A DNA stretch of 36,537 nucleotides, from positions 1-36,537 of the forward strand of contig CAKTSK010000020.1 of NCBI GenBank assembly GCA_934597725.1, written 5' to 3'. The notes under the pieces were generated by a model, which saw only the letters and a list, made by a program, of their open reading frames with translations, had not been told where the DNA came from and made no database searches. Source of the stretch: an uncultured Eubacteriales bacterium (GTDB taxonomy: Bacteria > Bacillota > Clostridia > Oscillospirales > Oscillospiraceae). Position numbers and translations under genes: made by a program. Shown piece after piece: positions 1-7,942 of this stretch; within the stretch, counting starts at the first letter, position 1, and each line of letters begins with the position of its first letter.

Positions 1-141
1 GCTTACCTCTGCCCGGACCCGGCCTGCCTGAAGCGCGCCCGGCGGGCCAAGGCCCTGGAACGGGCCTTCACCCTGCCCATCCCTGACGCCGTCTATGACG
101 GCCTGGAAGCGGAGATGGAGGGGGGTGATCCAGATGGATAA
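1..141 (+). CDS. ylxR: YlxR family (DUF448) RNA-binding protein, C-terminal part
   Basis: The window opens inside this gene; 46 codons and the stop TAA at 139-141 are visible. The translation starts AYLCPDPACLKRARRAKALE, which is the conserved YlxR signature (Y-x-C-P-D-x-x-C followed by a basic helix and the K-A-L-E-R segment). YlxR is a small nucleic-acid-binding protein normally encoded between nusA and ylxQ in Firmicutes. Its stop overlaps the start of ylxQ by 8 bases, which supports translational coupling in the nusA-infB operon. The start lies outside the window, so the length cannot be judged. Confidence 0.9.
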   Translation, partial: AYLCPDPACLKRARRAKALERAFTLPIPDAVYDGLEAEMEGGDPDG

Positions 142-595
142 CCTTCCCTCCCTTCTGGGCCTGGCGCTCAGAGCGGGACGGCTTGCCGTGGGAGAGGAGG
201 CTGTCGGAGCCGCCTGCCGGTGCCACAAAGGCTACCTGCTGCTGCTGGCCAGCGACGCGGCGGACAACACCATCCGCCGGGCCAACCACTTCAGCCAAGC
301 CGGAAAAACCATCTGTCTGACCGTTCCCCTGTCCAAGGAAGAACTGGGCAGCGGCCTGGGGCGCAGCGCCTGCGCCATGCTGGCCCTGACCGACGTCGGC
401 TTTGCGGCCTCCGTGGCCCAGCAGCTGGCCAAGGCAGATCCGGAGACCTACGGTCCGGCCTGGGAGGCCCTGTCTCACAAGGCCACCCGGGTCAAAAAAC
501 GCCGGGAGGAAAAACACTCCCCCAACAAGAACAAAGGCGCGCGCCGGCGCAAGAAGCGCGGCGCCGGAACGCCCTCCGGCAGCGACGCATCCTGA
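134..595 (+). CDS. ylxQ: YlxQ, L7Ae/L30e-family RNA-binding protein
   Basis: A 153-residue protein. ATG at 134 is chosen because the GGAG-rich ribosome site at 117-126 lies just before it; upstream starts would run further into ylxR. The first 100 residues fit the L7Ae/L30e/S12e fold (LLGLALRAGRLAVGEEA, then a hydrophobic strand LLLLASDAADNT and the CAMLALTD segment); this family binds kink-turn RNA and is associated with ribosomes. The last 30 residues are strongly basic (KKRREEKHSPNKNKGARRRK), a longer tail than usual for the family, presumably for RNA contact. It sits between ylxR and infB as in Bacillus subtilis. Confidence 0.88.
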   Translation: MDNLPSLLGLALRAGRLAVGEEAVGAACRCHKGYLLLLASDAADNTIRRANHFSQAGKTICLTVPLSKEELGSGLGRSACAMLALTDVGFAASVAQQLAKADPETYGPAWEALSHKATRVKKRREEKHSPNKNKGARRRKKRGAGTPSGSDAS

Positions 596-626
596 GCCGC
601 GCCCCCTTTGATGAGATATGTACGCA

Positions 627-690
627 GCCGCGCTGTCGGCGCGGCGTCCGAGTGAAAAGAGCAAACAAGCGGCCGGTCTTGGGCCGGCCG
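627..690 (+). other. Two GC-rich hairpins in the ylxQ-infB spacer
   Basis: The 113-base spacer holds two perfect 7-bp stems: GCCGCGC/GCGCGGC at 627-645 (loop TGTCG) and CGGCCGG/CCGGCCG at 670-690 (loop TCTTGGG). The second ends four bases before the infB ribosome site GGAGGT at 695-700. Neither is followed by a U-run, so they are not ordinary terminators; they may set mRNA processing or infB translation. Function is inference. Confidence 0.5.
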
Positions 691-708
691 TGATGGAGGT
701 GGCTTCGT

Positions 709-3120
709 TTGAGTTTTGAAAAGTATCGTGTTCATGAGGTAGCCAAGGATTTTGGAAAGCAGACCAAGGACATCACCCAGATCCTGAGCACCTACGCAAC
801 GACCCCGAAAAATCACATGCAGGTCCTGGACGACAAGGAACTGTCTCTCGTGTTTGAATACCTGACCCAGCACAACCAGGTGGACGACCTGCAAACCGTC
901 TTCGCCAACGCCCCCAAGGCCGGCGAGGCCCCGAAAAACGACCGTCCCCGGGAGAACCGGGACAACCGCGACGGTGGCCGGAAGCAGTCGGCACAGAAGC
1001 GCGGCGGCGAGGGCAGCAAGGGCGGCCGCTCCGGTGACCGTCCTCCCCGCACCGACAACCCCCGCAGCGGCGAGAAGGACAAAGCGCCTCAGCACAACCA
1101 GGCCCAGAGCCAGCAGCCGGCCAATCGTCCCACCACCCGGGTCCCCGAAAAGAAACTGGTGGACACCCGGAAGGCCGGCAACGTGAACCTGGCCCGGTAC
1201 GACGAGCACCTGGAGACCCTGGCTCCCGAGCGGGCCAACAAGATGCAGAGCGGCAAGCAGAAGATCCAGAGCCGCGGCAACCACCGCAAGGGCGCCAACT
1301 TCGGCAACAAGCGCCGCCAGGAGGAGCAGGAGAAGATGCGCCGGCTCCAGCTGGAGATCGCCAAAAAGACCCCTCTGACCGTCAAGATCCCCGACGAGAT
1401 CGGCGTGGGCGAGCTGGCCTCCCGGATGAAAAAGACCGGCGCCGACGTAGTCAAGCAGCTCATGAAGCTGGGCGTCATGGCCTCCCTGTCCGAGATCATC
1501 GACTATGACACCGCCGCCCTGGTGGCCATGGAGCTGGGCTGCAAGGTGGAGAAGGAAGTCATCGTCACCATCGAGGAGAAGCTCATCGACACCGCCGAGG
1601 ACAAAGAGGAAGATCTGGCCCCCCGCGCCCCCGTGGTGGTGGTCATGGGCCACGTCGACCACGGCAAGACCTCTCTGCTGGACTATATCCGAAACTCCCA
1701 GGTGGCCGAGGGCGAGGCCGGCGGCATCACCCAGCACATCGGCGCCTATCAGGTGGAGGTCAACGGTTCCCCCATCACCTTCCTGGATACCCCCGGCCAC
1801 GAGGCTTTCACCGCCATGCGTGCCCGCGGCGCGATGATCACCGACATCGCCATCCTGGTGGTGGCCGCCGACGACGGCATCATGCCCCAGACGGTGGAGT
1901 CCATCAACCACGCCAAGGCCGCCGAGATCCCCGTGATCGTGGCCATCAACAAGATGGATAAGCCCGAGGCCAACCCCGACCGGGTCAAGCAGCAGCTGAC
2001 CGAGTACGGTCTGGTCACCGAAGAGTGGGGCGGTGACACCATCTGCTGCCCCATCTCCGCCAAGACCGGCCAGGGCATCGACAACCTGCTGGAAATGGTG
2101 GCCCTCACCGCCGAGATGCGGGAGCTGAAGGCCAACCCCAACCGCTCTGCCCACGGCGCCGTCATCGAGGCCCGCCTGGACAAGGGCCGCGGCCCCATCG
2201 CCACCCTGCTGGTCCAGAAGGGCACCCTGCACCAGGGCGACGTGATCATCGCCGGCACTGCCGTGGGCCGTGTCCGCGCCATGACCGACGCCAAGGGCCG
2301 GAAGATCAACTCCGCCGGTCCCTCTGTGCCCGTGGAGATCACCGGCATGGGCGAAGTGCCCGGCGCCGGCGACGACTTCCACGCCGTGGCCGACGAGCGG
2401 ATGGCCCGGGAGCTGGTGGAGCAGCGCAAGCACGAGAACAAAATGGCCGCCAACGCCGGCAACTCCAAGGTCACCCTGGACGATCTGTTCTCCCAGATCC
2501 AGCTGGGCGAGCTGAAGGACCTGAACATCATCGTCAAGGCCGACGTGCAGGGCTCTGCCGAGGCCGTGAAGGCTTCTCTGGAGAAGCTGACCAACGAGGA
2601 GGTCCGGGTGCGGGTGATCCACTGCGCCGTGGGCGCCATCAACGAGTCCGACGTCATGCTGGCTTCGACCTCCAACGCCATCATCGTGGGCTTCAACGTC
2701 CGCCCCGACGCCAACGCCAAGGAGTCCGCCGTGCGGATGAAGGTGGACATGAGAATGTACCGGGTCATTTACGACTGCATCAACGAGATGGAGGCCGCCA
2801 TGAAGGGTATGCTGGCCCCCAAGTTCAAGGAAGTGGCGCTGGGCACCGTGGAGGTCCGGGAGGTCTACAAGATCACCGGCGCCGGCATCATCGCCGGCTG
2901 CTACGTCACCGACGGCAAGGTCCAGCGCAACGCCCAGGTCCGCCTGGTGCGGGATGGCATCGTCATCCACGAGGGTACCATCGCCTCCCTGCAGCGCTTT
3001 AAGGACGCGGTCAAGGAAGTGGCCCAGGGCTACGAATGCGGCATCGGCATCGAGAAGTACAGCGACATCAAGGTCGGCGACATCATCGAAGCCTTTGTCA
3101 TGGAAGAAATCGAACGGTGA
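709..3120 (+). CDS. infB: Translation initiation factor IF-2
   Basis: IF-2 is the GTPase that brings initiator fMet-tRNA to the 30S subunit and promotes subunit joining. The start is TTG at 709, eight bases after GGAGGT. The 803-residue product has a short N-terminal IF2_N domain (about 1-55), a charged low-complexity linker rich in R, G, Q and N (about 70-215), a second IF2_N domain (about 220-275), then the G domain with G1 GHVDHGKT (314-321), G3 DTPGH (360-364) and G4 NKMD (414-417), followed by domains II, III and C-terminal IV. Length is within the normal Firmicutes range. It lies in the classic nusA operon order before rbfA. Nothing is missing. Confidence 0.99.
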   Translation: MSFEKYRVHEVAKDFGKQTKDITQILSTYATTPKNHMQVLDDKELSLVFEYLTQHNQVDDLQTVFANAPKAGEAPKNDRPRENRDNRDGGRKQSAQKRGGEGSKGGRSGDRPPRTDNPRSGEKDKAPQHNQAQSQQPANRPTTRVPEKKLVDTRKAGNVNLARYDEHLETLAPERANKMQSGKQKIQSRGNHRKGANFGNKRRQEEQEKMRRLQLEIAKKTPLTVKIPDEIGVGELASRMKKTGADVVKQLMKLGVMASLSEIIDYDTAALVAMELGCKVEKEVIVTIEEKLIDTAEDKEEDLAPRAPVVVVMGHVDHGKTSLLDYIRNSQVAEGEAGGITQHIGAYQVEVNGSPITFLDTPGHEAFTAMRARGAMITDIAILVVAADDGIMPQTVESINHAKAAEIPVIVAINKMDKPEANPDRVKQQLTEYGLVTEEWGGDTICCPISAKTGQGIDNLLEMVALTAEMRELKANPNRSAHGAVIEARLDKGRGPIATLLVQKGTLHQGDVIIAGTAVGRVRAMTDAKGRKINSAGPSVPVEITGMGEVPGAGDDFHAVADERMARELVEQRKHENKMAANAGNSKVTLDDLFSQIQLGELKDLNIIVKADVQGSAEAVKASLEKLTNEEVRVRVIHCAVGAINESDVMLASTSNAIIVGFNVRPDANAKESAVRMKVDMRMYRVIYDCINEMEAAMKGMLAPKFKEVALGTVEVREVYKITGAGIIAGCYVTDGKVQRNAQVRLVRDGIVIHEGTIASLQRFKDAVKEVAQGYECGIGIEKYSDIKVGDIIEAFVMEEIER

Positions 3121-3131
3121 TCCCTCTCCTG

Positions 3132-3165
3132 CGGCGGCGCGGGGCCTGTCATCCCCGCCCCGCCG
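3132..3165 (+). other. Long GC hairpin between infB and rbfA
   Basis: CGGCGGCGCGGGG at 3132-3144 pairs with CCCCGCCCCGCCG at 3153-3165 (13 positions, one mismatch) around an 8-base loop. No U-run follows, so read-through into rbfA is expected; it may be an mRNA processing or stability element. Confidence 0.45.
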
Positions 3166-3210
3166 CGGGAAGGGACACCGGTTTTACGGACAGATGAAAG
3201 GAGGGGCGAA

Positions 3211-3570
3211 ATGGCCTCAAATCGCATTGGACGGATCAACGAAGAGATCCAGCGGGAGCTGGCTGTGCTGCTGCGAACGGTGAAGGACCCCCGGGTCCAC
3301 GGGCTGGTCTCCATCACCCATGTGGACACCACCCCCGACCTGCGCTATGCCAAGGTTTTTGTGAGCGTGCTGGACCGGGGAGACTGCAAGGAGGTCATCC
3401 GGGGCCTCAAATCCGCCGGCGGCTACCTCCGCCGGGAGCTGGGCCGTGCCCTCTCCCTGCGCTATACCCCGGAGCTGCTCTTCCAGGAGGACGACTCCAT
3501 TGATAAGGGCACCCATATTCTGAAGCTGCTCAATGACATCGAGCAGAAAGAGACAGGAGGAGAACCATGA
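3211..3570 (+). CDS. rbfA: 30S ribosome-binding factor A
   Basis: A 119-residue protein that begins MASNRIGRINEEIQRELAVL, the N-terminal helix typical of RbfA, and continues with VSITHVDTTPDLRYAKVFVS, the conserved KH-like core with the D-L-x-x-A-x-V-F motif, and LSLRYTPELLFQEDDSID near the end. RbfA matures the 5' end of 16S rRNA and is a cold-shock factor. The ATG is preceded by AAAGGAGGGG. The stop TGA shares bases with the start of nrnA (ATGA at 3567-3570), so the two are translationally coupled. Full length. Confidence 0.97.
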   Translation: MASNRIGRINEEIQRELAVLLRTVKDPRVHGLVSITHVDTTPDLRYAKVFVSVLDRGDCKEVIRGLKSAGGYLRRELGRALSLRYTPELLFQEDDSIDKGTHILKLLNDIEQKETGGEP

Positions 3571-4520
3571 CCGACCAACAGGCTGCCCAGCAGCTGCTGA
3601 CCCTGGATCAGGTCCTCATCCTCACCCACCGGCGGCCCGACGGGGACACCATCGGCTGCGCCGCTGCCCTCTGCCATGCCCTGCGCCAGAAGGGAAAGAC
3701 CGCCTGGCTCCTGCCCAATGAGGATGCCCACGGCCTCTTTGCCCCCTACCTGGAGGGCGTCCTGGCCCCGGCGGACTTCGTTCCCCAGGCTGTCGTCGCC
3801 GTGGACGCGGCCACCCTGGAGATGTTCCCCGCCAGCGCGTTCCCCTATCGGGAGAGGGTCTGTCTGGCCATCGACCACCATGGCTCCCATGAGGCCTATG
3901 GGCAGGAAACCTGCGTGGACCCCAGCTGCGCCGCCTGCGGCGAGCTGATCTACCGCCTGCTTTTGGAAATGGATGTGACCATCACCCCCCAGATCGCCCT
4001 GCTGCTCTACATGGCCATTGCCACAGACACCGGGTGCTTCGTCTACTCCAACACCACCCCCGCCACCCACCGGATCGCCGCCGCCCTCATGGAAACGGGC
4101 TTCGACGCCCAGTGGGTGAACAAGCGGCACTTCCGCACCAAATCCTTCAAGCGGATGCAGGTGGAGAGCCGCCTGGTCCAGGAGATGGAGCGGATGCAGG
4201 ACGGCACCCTGGTCTTTGCCTATGTGACCCTGGACCTGATCCGGGATCTCCAGGCCAGCGAGGAGGATTTAGAGGACATCGCCTCCTTCATCGGCCAGCT
4301 GGAAGGGGTCCAGAACGCCGTCACCATCCGGCAGCTGGCCCCCGAGGAGTGCAAGATCTCCCTGCGTACCGACGGCAAGACCCTCAACGCCTCCGACGTC
4401 TGCGCCCTGCACGGCGGCGGCGGCCATCCGGCGGCAGCGGGCTGCACCCTGACCGTCTCCCCTCAGCAGGCCAAGGCCAAAATGCTGGCCGCCATCGAGC
4501 AGGTACAGCGCCATGGCTAA
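3567..4520 (+). CDS. nrnA: DHH-family bifunctional oligoribonuclease / PAP phosphatase (NrnA-like)
   Basis: A 317-residue DHH/DHHA1 phosphoesterase. Motif I HRRPDGDTIG is at residues 21-30, the name-giving AIDHHGSH near residue 100, a third metal motif TDTGCFVYSNT near 151, and the C-terminal DHHA1 glycine loop GGGGHPAAAGC near 284. Family members degrade RNA dinucleotides to tetranucleotides and dephosphorylate 3'-phosphoadenosine 5'-phosphate (NrnA), while some relatives act on c-di-AMP breakdown products; which substrate dominates here cannot be read from sequence. Gene order rbfA-nrnA-truB is common in Clostridia. The ATG overlaps the rbfA stop, and its own stop overlaps truB by 8 bases. 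Confidence 0.93.
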   Translation: MTDQQAAQQLLTLDQVLILTHRRPDGDTIGCAAALCHALRQKGKTAWLLPNEDAHGLFAPYLEGVLAPADFVPQAVVAVDAATLEMFPASAFPYRERVCLAIDHHGSHEAYGQETCVDPSCAACGELIYRLLLEMDVTITPQIALLLYMAIATDTGCFVYSNTTPATHRIAAALMETGFDAQWVNKRHFRTKSFKRMQVESRLVQEMERMQDGTLVFAYVTLDLIRDLQASEEDLEDIASFIGQLEGVQNAVTIRQLAPEECKISLRTDGKTLNASDVCALHGGGGHPAAAGCTLTVSPQQAKAKMLAAIEQVQRHG

Positions 4521-5382
4521 CGGCATCCTCATCATCGACAAACCCGCCGGGTGGACCAGCCACGACGTGGTGGCCAAGCTCCGGGGCATACTCCGGGAGC
4601 GCCGCATCGGCCACGCCGGGACCCTGGACCCCATGGCCACCGGCGTGCTGCCGGTATTCGTCGGCCGGGCGACCCGGGCGGTGGAATTTGCCGCCGAGGG
4701 AGAAAAGGAGTATCTGGCCGGGCTGCGCCTGGGAACCGTCACCGACACCCAGGACACCACCGGCAGCGTTCTGGAGACCCACCCGGTCACGGCGGACCGG
4801 GACCAGGTGGAAGCCATTCTGCCCCGGTTCCGGGGCGAGATCCTCCAGATCCCGCCCATGTACTCCGCCATCAAGCGGCAGGGGCAAAAGCTCTATGAGC
4901 TGGCCCGCCGGGGCCAGGAGGTGGACCGGGACCCCCGGCCCATCACCATCCACGCCCTGGAGATCACTGCCCAGTCCTCTGATACAGACTACCTCCTGCG
5001 GGTAGGCTGTTCCAAGGGGACGTATGTACGCACGCTCTGCCATGACATCGGCCAGGCCCTGGGCTGCGGCGGGACCATGTACCATTTGCAGCGGACCAAA
5101 GCGGCGGGCTTTTCTCTGGATCAGGCGGTGACCTTGGAACAGGTCCAGGCGGCAGACGATCCTGCCGCCCTGCTGCTGCCGGTGGACGCCTATTTTGCCG
5201 CCCATCCCCCGCTCTGCCTCTCCTCCGCCAGCGCAGAAAAGAAGCTGCGTAATGGAACCCCGGTCAATCAGGAGGCTCCCGACGGGACTTACCGGGTCTA
5301 CGGCTTACAGGGAGAGTTTCTCGCTCTGGCCCGCCAGGAGCAGGGCCGGCTGACCACTATCAAAAGCTTTTTCGAGGTGTAA
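4513..5382 (+). CDS. truB: tRNA pseudouridine(55) synthase
   Basis: TruB makes the pseudouridine of the T-loop in nearly all tRNAs. The 289-residue product opens with GILIIDKPAGWTSHDVV and carries the catalytic block RIGHAGTLDPMATGVLPV with the nucleophilic Asp at residue 39. Further family motifs are YLAGLRLGTVTDTQD, QIPPMYSAIKRQGQKLYELAR and the RVGCSKGTYVRTLCHDIG loop. A C-terminal PUA-like segment follows (about 235-289). The length is normal. It overlaps nrnA and precedes ribF by five bases. Confidence 0.98.
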   Translation: MANGILIIDKPAGWTSHDVVAKLRGILRERRIGHAGTLDPMATGVLPVFVGRATRAVEFAAEGEKEYLAGLRLGTVTDTQDTTGSVLETHPVTADRDQVEAILPRFRGEILQIPPMYSAIKRQGQKLYELARRGQEVDRDPRPITIHALEITAQSSDTDYLLRVGCSKGTYVRTLCHDIGQALGCGGTMYHLQRTKAAGFSLDQAVTLEQVQAADDPAALLLPVDAYFAAHPPLCLSSASAEKKLRNGTPVNQEAPDGTYRVYGLQGEFLALARQEQGRLTTIKSFFEV

Positions 5383-5387
5383 CGAAG

Positions 5388-6290
5388 TTGGAACAGAAAA
5401 AACGTGTCATCGCCCTGGGCTTTTTTGACGGGGTCCATAACGGCCACGGCGCCCTCATGCGCCGCACCGCCCAGGTCGCCCAGGAGCTGGGCGCCATCCC
5501 CTCTGCTTTTACCTTTGACCCCCATCCTCAGACGGTGATCTTAGGCCGTCCCACACCGCTGCTCACCTCCCCGGAGGACCGGGCAGACCTGATGCGGAAA
5601 TACTACGGCATCCAGGACGTGATCGTGGAGCCGTTCACCCCCCAGCGCATGAAGCAGCCCTGGCGGGAGTTTTTGGCCGAGACCCTGGTAGGGGATCTGG
5701 GCGCGGTCCATCTCGTCGCCGGCCATGACTACCACTTCGGGTATAAGGGCGAGGGCAATCCCCAGCGCTTACAGCAGGCCTGCCAGGAAATGGGCATCGG
5801 CTGCGACATCATCCCCAAGGTGGAGCAGGAGGGCATCACCGTCTCCTCTACCTACATCCGCACCTTGGTGGCCCAGGGGGAGATCGAGCGGGCCAACCAG
5901 TTCCTGGGCCATCCCTATACCCTCAGCGACCGGGTGGCCCACGGGAAAAAACTGGGCAGCACCCTGGGCTTTCCCACGGTCAACCTGCGGCTGAAGGAGA
6001 ATGTGCTCTCCCCGGCCAAGGGCGTCTATGCCACCAAAGTCCTGCTGGAAAACGGCGAGACCCATCTGGCTGTGACCAACGTGGGGACCCGTCCCACCGT
6101 GGACGACGGCAACCAGCTGACCATCGAGGGATTCATCCTGGACTTCCAGGGGGATCTGTACGGCCAGAAGATCCAGATGGAGTTTTACAAATTCCTGCGG
6201 GAGGAGCGCAAGTTCCCCTCCTTCGAGGCCCTCACCGCCGAGGTCATGCACAACGCCCAGCAGACCCGGGACTATTTCGCCCAACAGTAA
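5388..6290 (+). CDS. ribF: Bifunctional riboflavin kinase / FAD synthetase
   Basis: RibF phosphorylates riboflavin to FMN and adenylylates FMN to FAD in the cytoplasm. A TTG start at 5388 gives 300 residues; no ATG fits better because the nucleotidyl-transferase motif GFFDGVHNGHGALM begins at residue 11. The N-terminal FAD synthetase domain (about 1-180) also shows FTFDPHPQTVI and the ISSTYIR-like VSSTYIRTLV. The C-terminal flavokinase domain (about 182-298) has HGKKLGSTLGFPTVNL, GVYAT and TNVGTRPTVDDG. It is the last gene of the operon and is followed at once by a strong terminator. rpsO, which often comes next in Bacillus, is absent. Confidence 0.97.
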   Translation: MEQKKRVIALGFFDGVHNGHGALMRRTAQVAQELGAIPSAFTFDPHPQTVILGRPTPLLTSPEDRADLMRKYYGIQDVIVEPFTPQRMKQPWREFLAETLVGDLGAVHLVAGHDYHFGYKGEGNPQRLQQACQEMGIGCDIIPKVEQEGITVSSTYIRTLVAQGEIERANQFLGHPYTLSDRVAHGKKLGSTLGFPTVNLRLKENVLSPAKGVYATKVLLENGETHLAVTNVGTRPTVDDGNQLTIEGFILDFQGDLYGQKIQMEFYKFLREERKFPSFEALTAEVMHNAQQTRDYFAQQ

Positions 6291-6294
6291 CCAC

Positions 6295-6345
6295 AAAGCC
6301 GCCTGTCTGCCCTCTTCCGAGGCCCGCAGACAGGCGGCTTTTTCG
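6295..6345 (+). terminator. Bidirectional terminator between ribF and the minus-strand transporter gene
   Basis: A perfect 15-bp stem (AAGCCGCCTGTCTGC at 6296-6310 with GCAGACAGGCGGCTT at 6326-6340) is flanked by an A-run on the left and TTTTT on the right. It can therefore end the ribF operon (plus) and the convergent gene at 6356-6784 (minus). Confidence 0.92.
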
Positions 6346-6355
6346 GTTTCTTTGT

Positions 6356-6784
6356 TCAGCGGCTGATGAGCAGGATGCCCACCACACAGGCCCCCATCCC
6401 CAGCACCTGCCGGACGGTGAGGACCTCCTTGTACAGCAGCACACCCACGACCACCAGGATGCAGGCCAGCGCCAGGTTGGCCACCAGAGAAGCCACGCTG
6501 ATCTTCCACCCGGCCCGATAGATGAAGATGTTGCCCAGCTCCAGCCCCACCACCGACAGGCCCATGACCACCGGGGCCCAGTTGGTCTGGGAGATCTCTT
6601 GCAGCAGGTGTTTCTCTCCCCCCGGCATCAGATAGTACAGGGCCAGGGACAGCGCCGCCGCCACCACATAGTTGATGGTCAGCGCCGCAAAGGAATTCAG
6701 GTGGGTGGGGGTGGACTTGGCGCAGATGTTATAGATCGTGTTGGACCCCACCACCAACAGCATCGGCCACAGCAAATTCCACAT
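6356..6784 (-). CDS. Small EamA/DMT-superfamily membrane transporter
   Basis: A 142-residue, very hydrophobic protein with about five predicted membrane helices, i.e. the half-size members of the drug/metabolite transporter superfamily. Recognisable pieces are the TM1 block MLLVVGSNTIYNICAKSTP, the segment GLELGNIFIYRAGWKIS and the C-terminal VGVLLYKEVLTVRQVLGMG, matching the EamA K-E/G-x-x-G pattern. The start at 6784 is chosen because AAAGGAGAG lies eight bases before it; the longer reading frame starts inside the leader. The SMR-type glutamate in TM1 is absent, so EmrE-type drug/proton antiport should not be assumed. Substrate unknown. It is a single-gene unit with its own promoter and a structured 5' leader of about 110 bases. 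Confidence 0.8.
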   Translation of the reverse strand: MWNLLWPMLLVVGSNTIYNICAKSTPTHLNSFAALTINYVVAAALSLALYYLMPGGEKHLLQEISQTNWAPVVMGLSVVGLELGNIFIYRAGWKISVASLVANLALACILVVVGVLLYKEVLTVRQVLGMGACVVGILLISR

Positions 6785-6795
6785 GTTTTTTCTCT

Positions 6796-6880
6796 CCTTT
6801 CTCACAAAACGAAACCGGATGCAAGGAACCATAGCCTTACATCCGGTAGGTGCTCACCCGACGGCGCGTGTTCTGCGCCG
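6796..6880 (-). promoter_or_regulatory. Structured 5' leader of the transporter gene, possible riboswitch or attenuator
   Basis: Reading the minus strand from the promoter, the leader contains ACGGCGC/GCGCCGT (6860-6880 region), a linker with the palindrome GGTGAGCACC, then a 13-bp stem ACCGGATGTAAGG/CCTTGCATCCGGT (about 6813-6846; one G-T pair) followed by TTTCGTTTT. The second stem plus T-rich tract looks like an intrinsic terminator ahead of the ribosome site, the usual layout of a riboswitch expression platform. It matches no riboswitch class I can name (checked by eye against guanidine, preQ1, fluoride, SAM, ZTP and c-di-GMP consensus features). On the plus strand the first hairpin is itself followed by TTTTTATT, so a plus-strand terminator is an alternative reading. 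Confidence 0.5.
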
Positions 6881-6902
6881 TTTTTATTCGTTTCTGGGGC
6901 TA

Positions 6903-6932
6903 TCTTATCACAGATCTTCTGCCGAAGCAAGG
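6903..6932 (-). promoter_or_regulatory. Promoter of the transporter gene
   Basis: On the minus strand TTGCTT and TAAGAT are spaced by 17 bases, and TG precedes the -10 by one base (extended -10). It lies between the end of the HAAS gene and the structured leader, so the transporter is transcribed separately. Confidence 0.7.
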
Positions 6933-6937
6933 ACCTC

Positions 6938-7597
6938 TTACCCCTCTTTTCTCCGGCTCAGCCCCCAGGAGAGCAGGGCAGGCAGGCAAGTGACCACCAC
7001 AGCCACCGGCAGAAACACCGTGCAGAGCGTCTGCTTCCAGAACAGGGTGGGCAGCAGGATCGCCGCCAGCACCCCCACCACCAGCAGCCAGAGCAGCAGC
7101 ATATTCTGCTTTTTCTCTCCGTCCTTGAGCGCGCTGCGGCAGATCCATTCTACCATTCCTGCGCCTAAGATCAGGATGGCCGCCAGAGAGACCACCTCTC
7201 CTTTGGTCATTGCCAGGTACAGCGGCGAGCTGCCCGCCAGCAGCGCATGGACCACCCGGTTGACGGTCCAGATCCCCAGCAGCACCGACAGGGCAGGCAG
7301 CAGGTCCCCCACCGTGCTGAGGAAGCGGGACTTCCGGGACCGCCGGGGAACCGCCGCCACGATCTCCTCACAGAAGGCCCGGTAGTCTCCGCCCACCACC
7401 TGGTCCATGGTCTCTCCCCGCTCCTGCGCGGCCAGGACCATCTCCTGGATGTCCCGGCGGATCTCCTCCTGGGCCAGCATACTCAGGTCCTGTCCCCGGA
7501 GATAGACCACCACGTCGGTCATCTTTTTCCGGGCCTCCGGGGTCAGAGCGCTTTCCCGGGCGTTGTTCTCCCGCAGCAGCTTTTTGACTTGGTTCAT
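6938..7597 (-). CDS. HAAS-domain membrane protein paired with PadR
   Basis: A 219-residue protein: a soluble helical N-terminus (about 1-85) of the HAAS/DUF1700-like type, with VVYLRGQDLSMLAQEEIRRD and a G-D-Y-x-x-F-C-E-E segment, then four predicted membrane helices (about 95-115, 130-150, 160-180, 185-210) and a basic C-terminal tail. HAAS proteins are regularly encoded directly after PadR repressors and are thought to transmit membrane or envelope signals; the exact role is unknown. The ATG overlaps the padR stop by four bases (ATGA), so the two are coupled. It ends before the separate promoter of the downstream transporter gene. Confidence 0.75.
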   Translation of the reverse strand: MNQVKKLLRENNARESALTPEARKKMTDVVVYLRGQDLSMLAQEEIRRDIQEMVLAAQERGETMDQVVGGDYRAFCEEIVAAVPRRSRKSRFLSTVGDLLPALSVLLGIWTVNRVVHALLAGSSPLYLAMTKGEVVSLAAILILGAGMVEWICRSALKDGEKKQNMLLLWLLVVGVLAAILLPTLFWKQTLCTVFLPVAVVVTCLPALLSWGLSRRKEG

Positions 7598-7929
7598 GCT
7601 CCTTCCTCCTTCTCAAATCCGGGCAGCCGCTCCACGGCGGCGGTCATCTCCCGAAAGCTGGCTTGAAAGTCGGCCAGCGCCTCCCGCCCCTGGTCGGTCA
7701 GAGTATAATACTTCCGCCGGGGTCCCAGCCCCGCCTCCACGAACCGGACAGAGGCCAACCCGCTCTTTTCCAGCCGCAGCAAGAGGGGGTAGATCGTCCC
7801 CTCGGCGATGTGGCCGAAGCCGTAGGCTGTCAGGTCCTGGACGATCTCATAGCCATAGGTCTCCTTTTGCCCCAAAATGGCCAGCACGCTGCCCTGTAAG
7901 ATCCCTTTGAGCATCTGAGAGGGGATCAT
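7594..7929 (-). CDS. PadR-family transcriptional regulator
   Basis: A 111-residue winged-helix protein with the PadR pattern: MLKGILQGSVLAILGQKETY (helix 1 and the G-Y-E-I turn), then EGTIYPLLLRLEKSGL (recognition helix and the first wing entry) and GPRRKYYTLTDQGREAL. The C-terminal dimer helix is short, as in the small PadR subfamily. A GGAGGTG ribosome site precedes ATG 7929. It is first in a two-gene unit with the HAAS protein, and an inverted repeat overlapping its promoter suggests autorepression. Confidence 0.93.
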   Translation of the reverse strand: MIPSQMLKGILQGSVLAILGQKETYGYEIVQDLTAYGFGHIAEGTIYPLLLRLEKSGLASVRFVEAGLGPRRKYYTLTDQGREALADFQASFREMTAAVERLPGFEKEEGA

Positions 7930-7942
7930 GGCTTCACCTCCA

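Noticed and set aside
475..2970. Very long open frame on the minus strand over infB
   Set aside because: It is the antisense shadow of infB: GC-rich codon bias leaves the opposite strand open, the product is H/G/D/L-rich low complexity and has no ribosome site.
6796..6880. Guanidine, preQ1 or c-di-GMP riboswitch in the transporter leader
   Set aside because: Key conserved bases of those classes were looked for by eye and not found, so the element is reported as unassigned.
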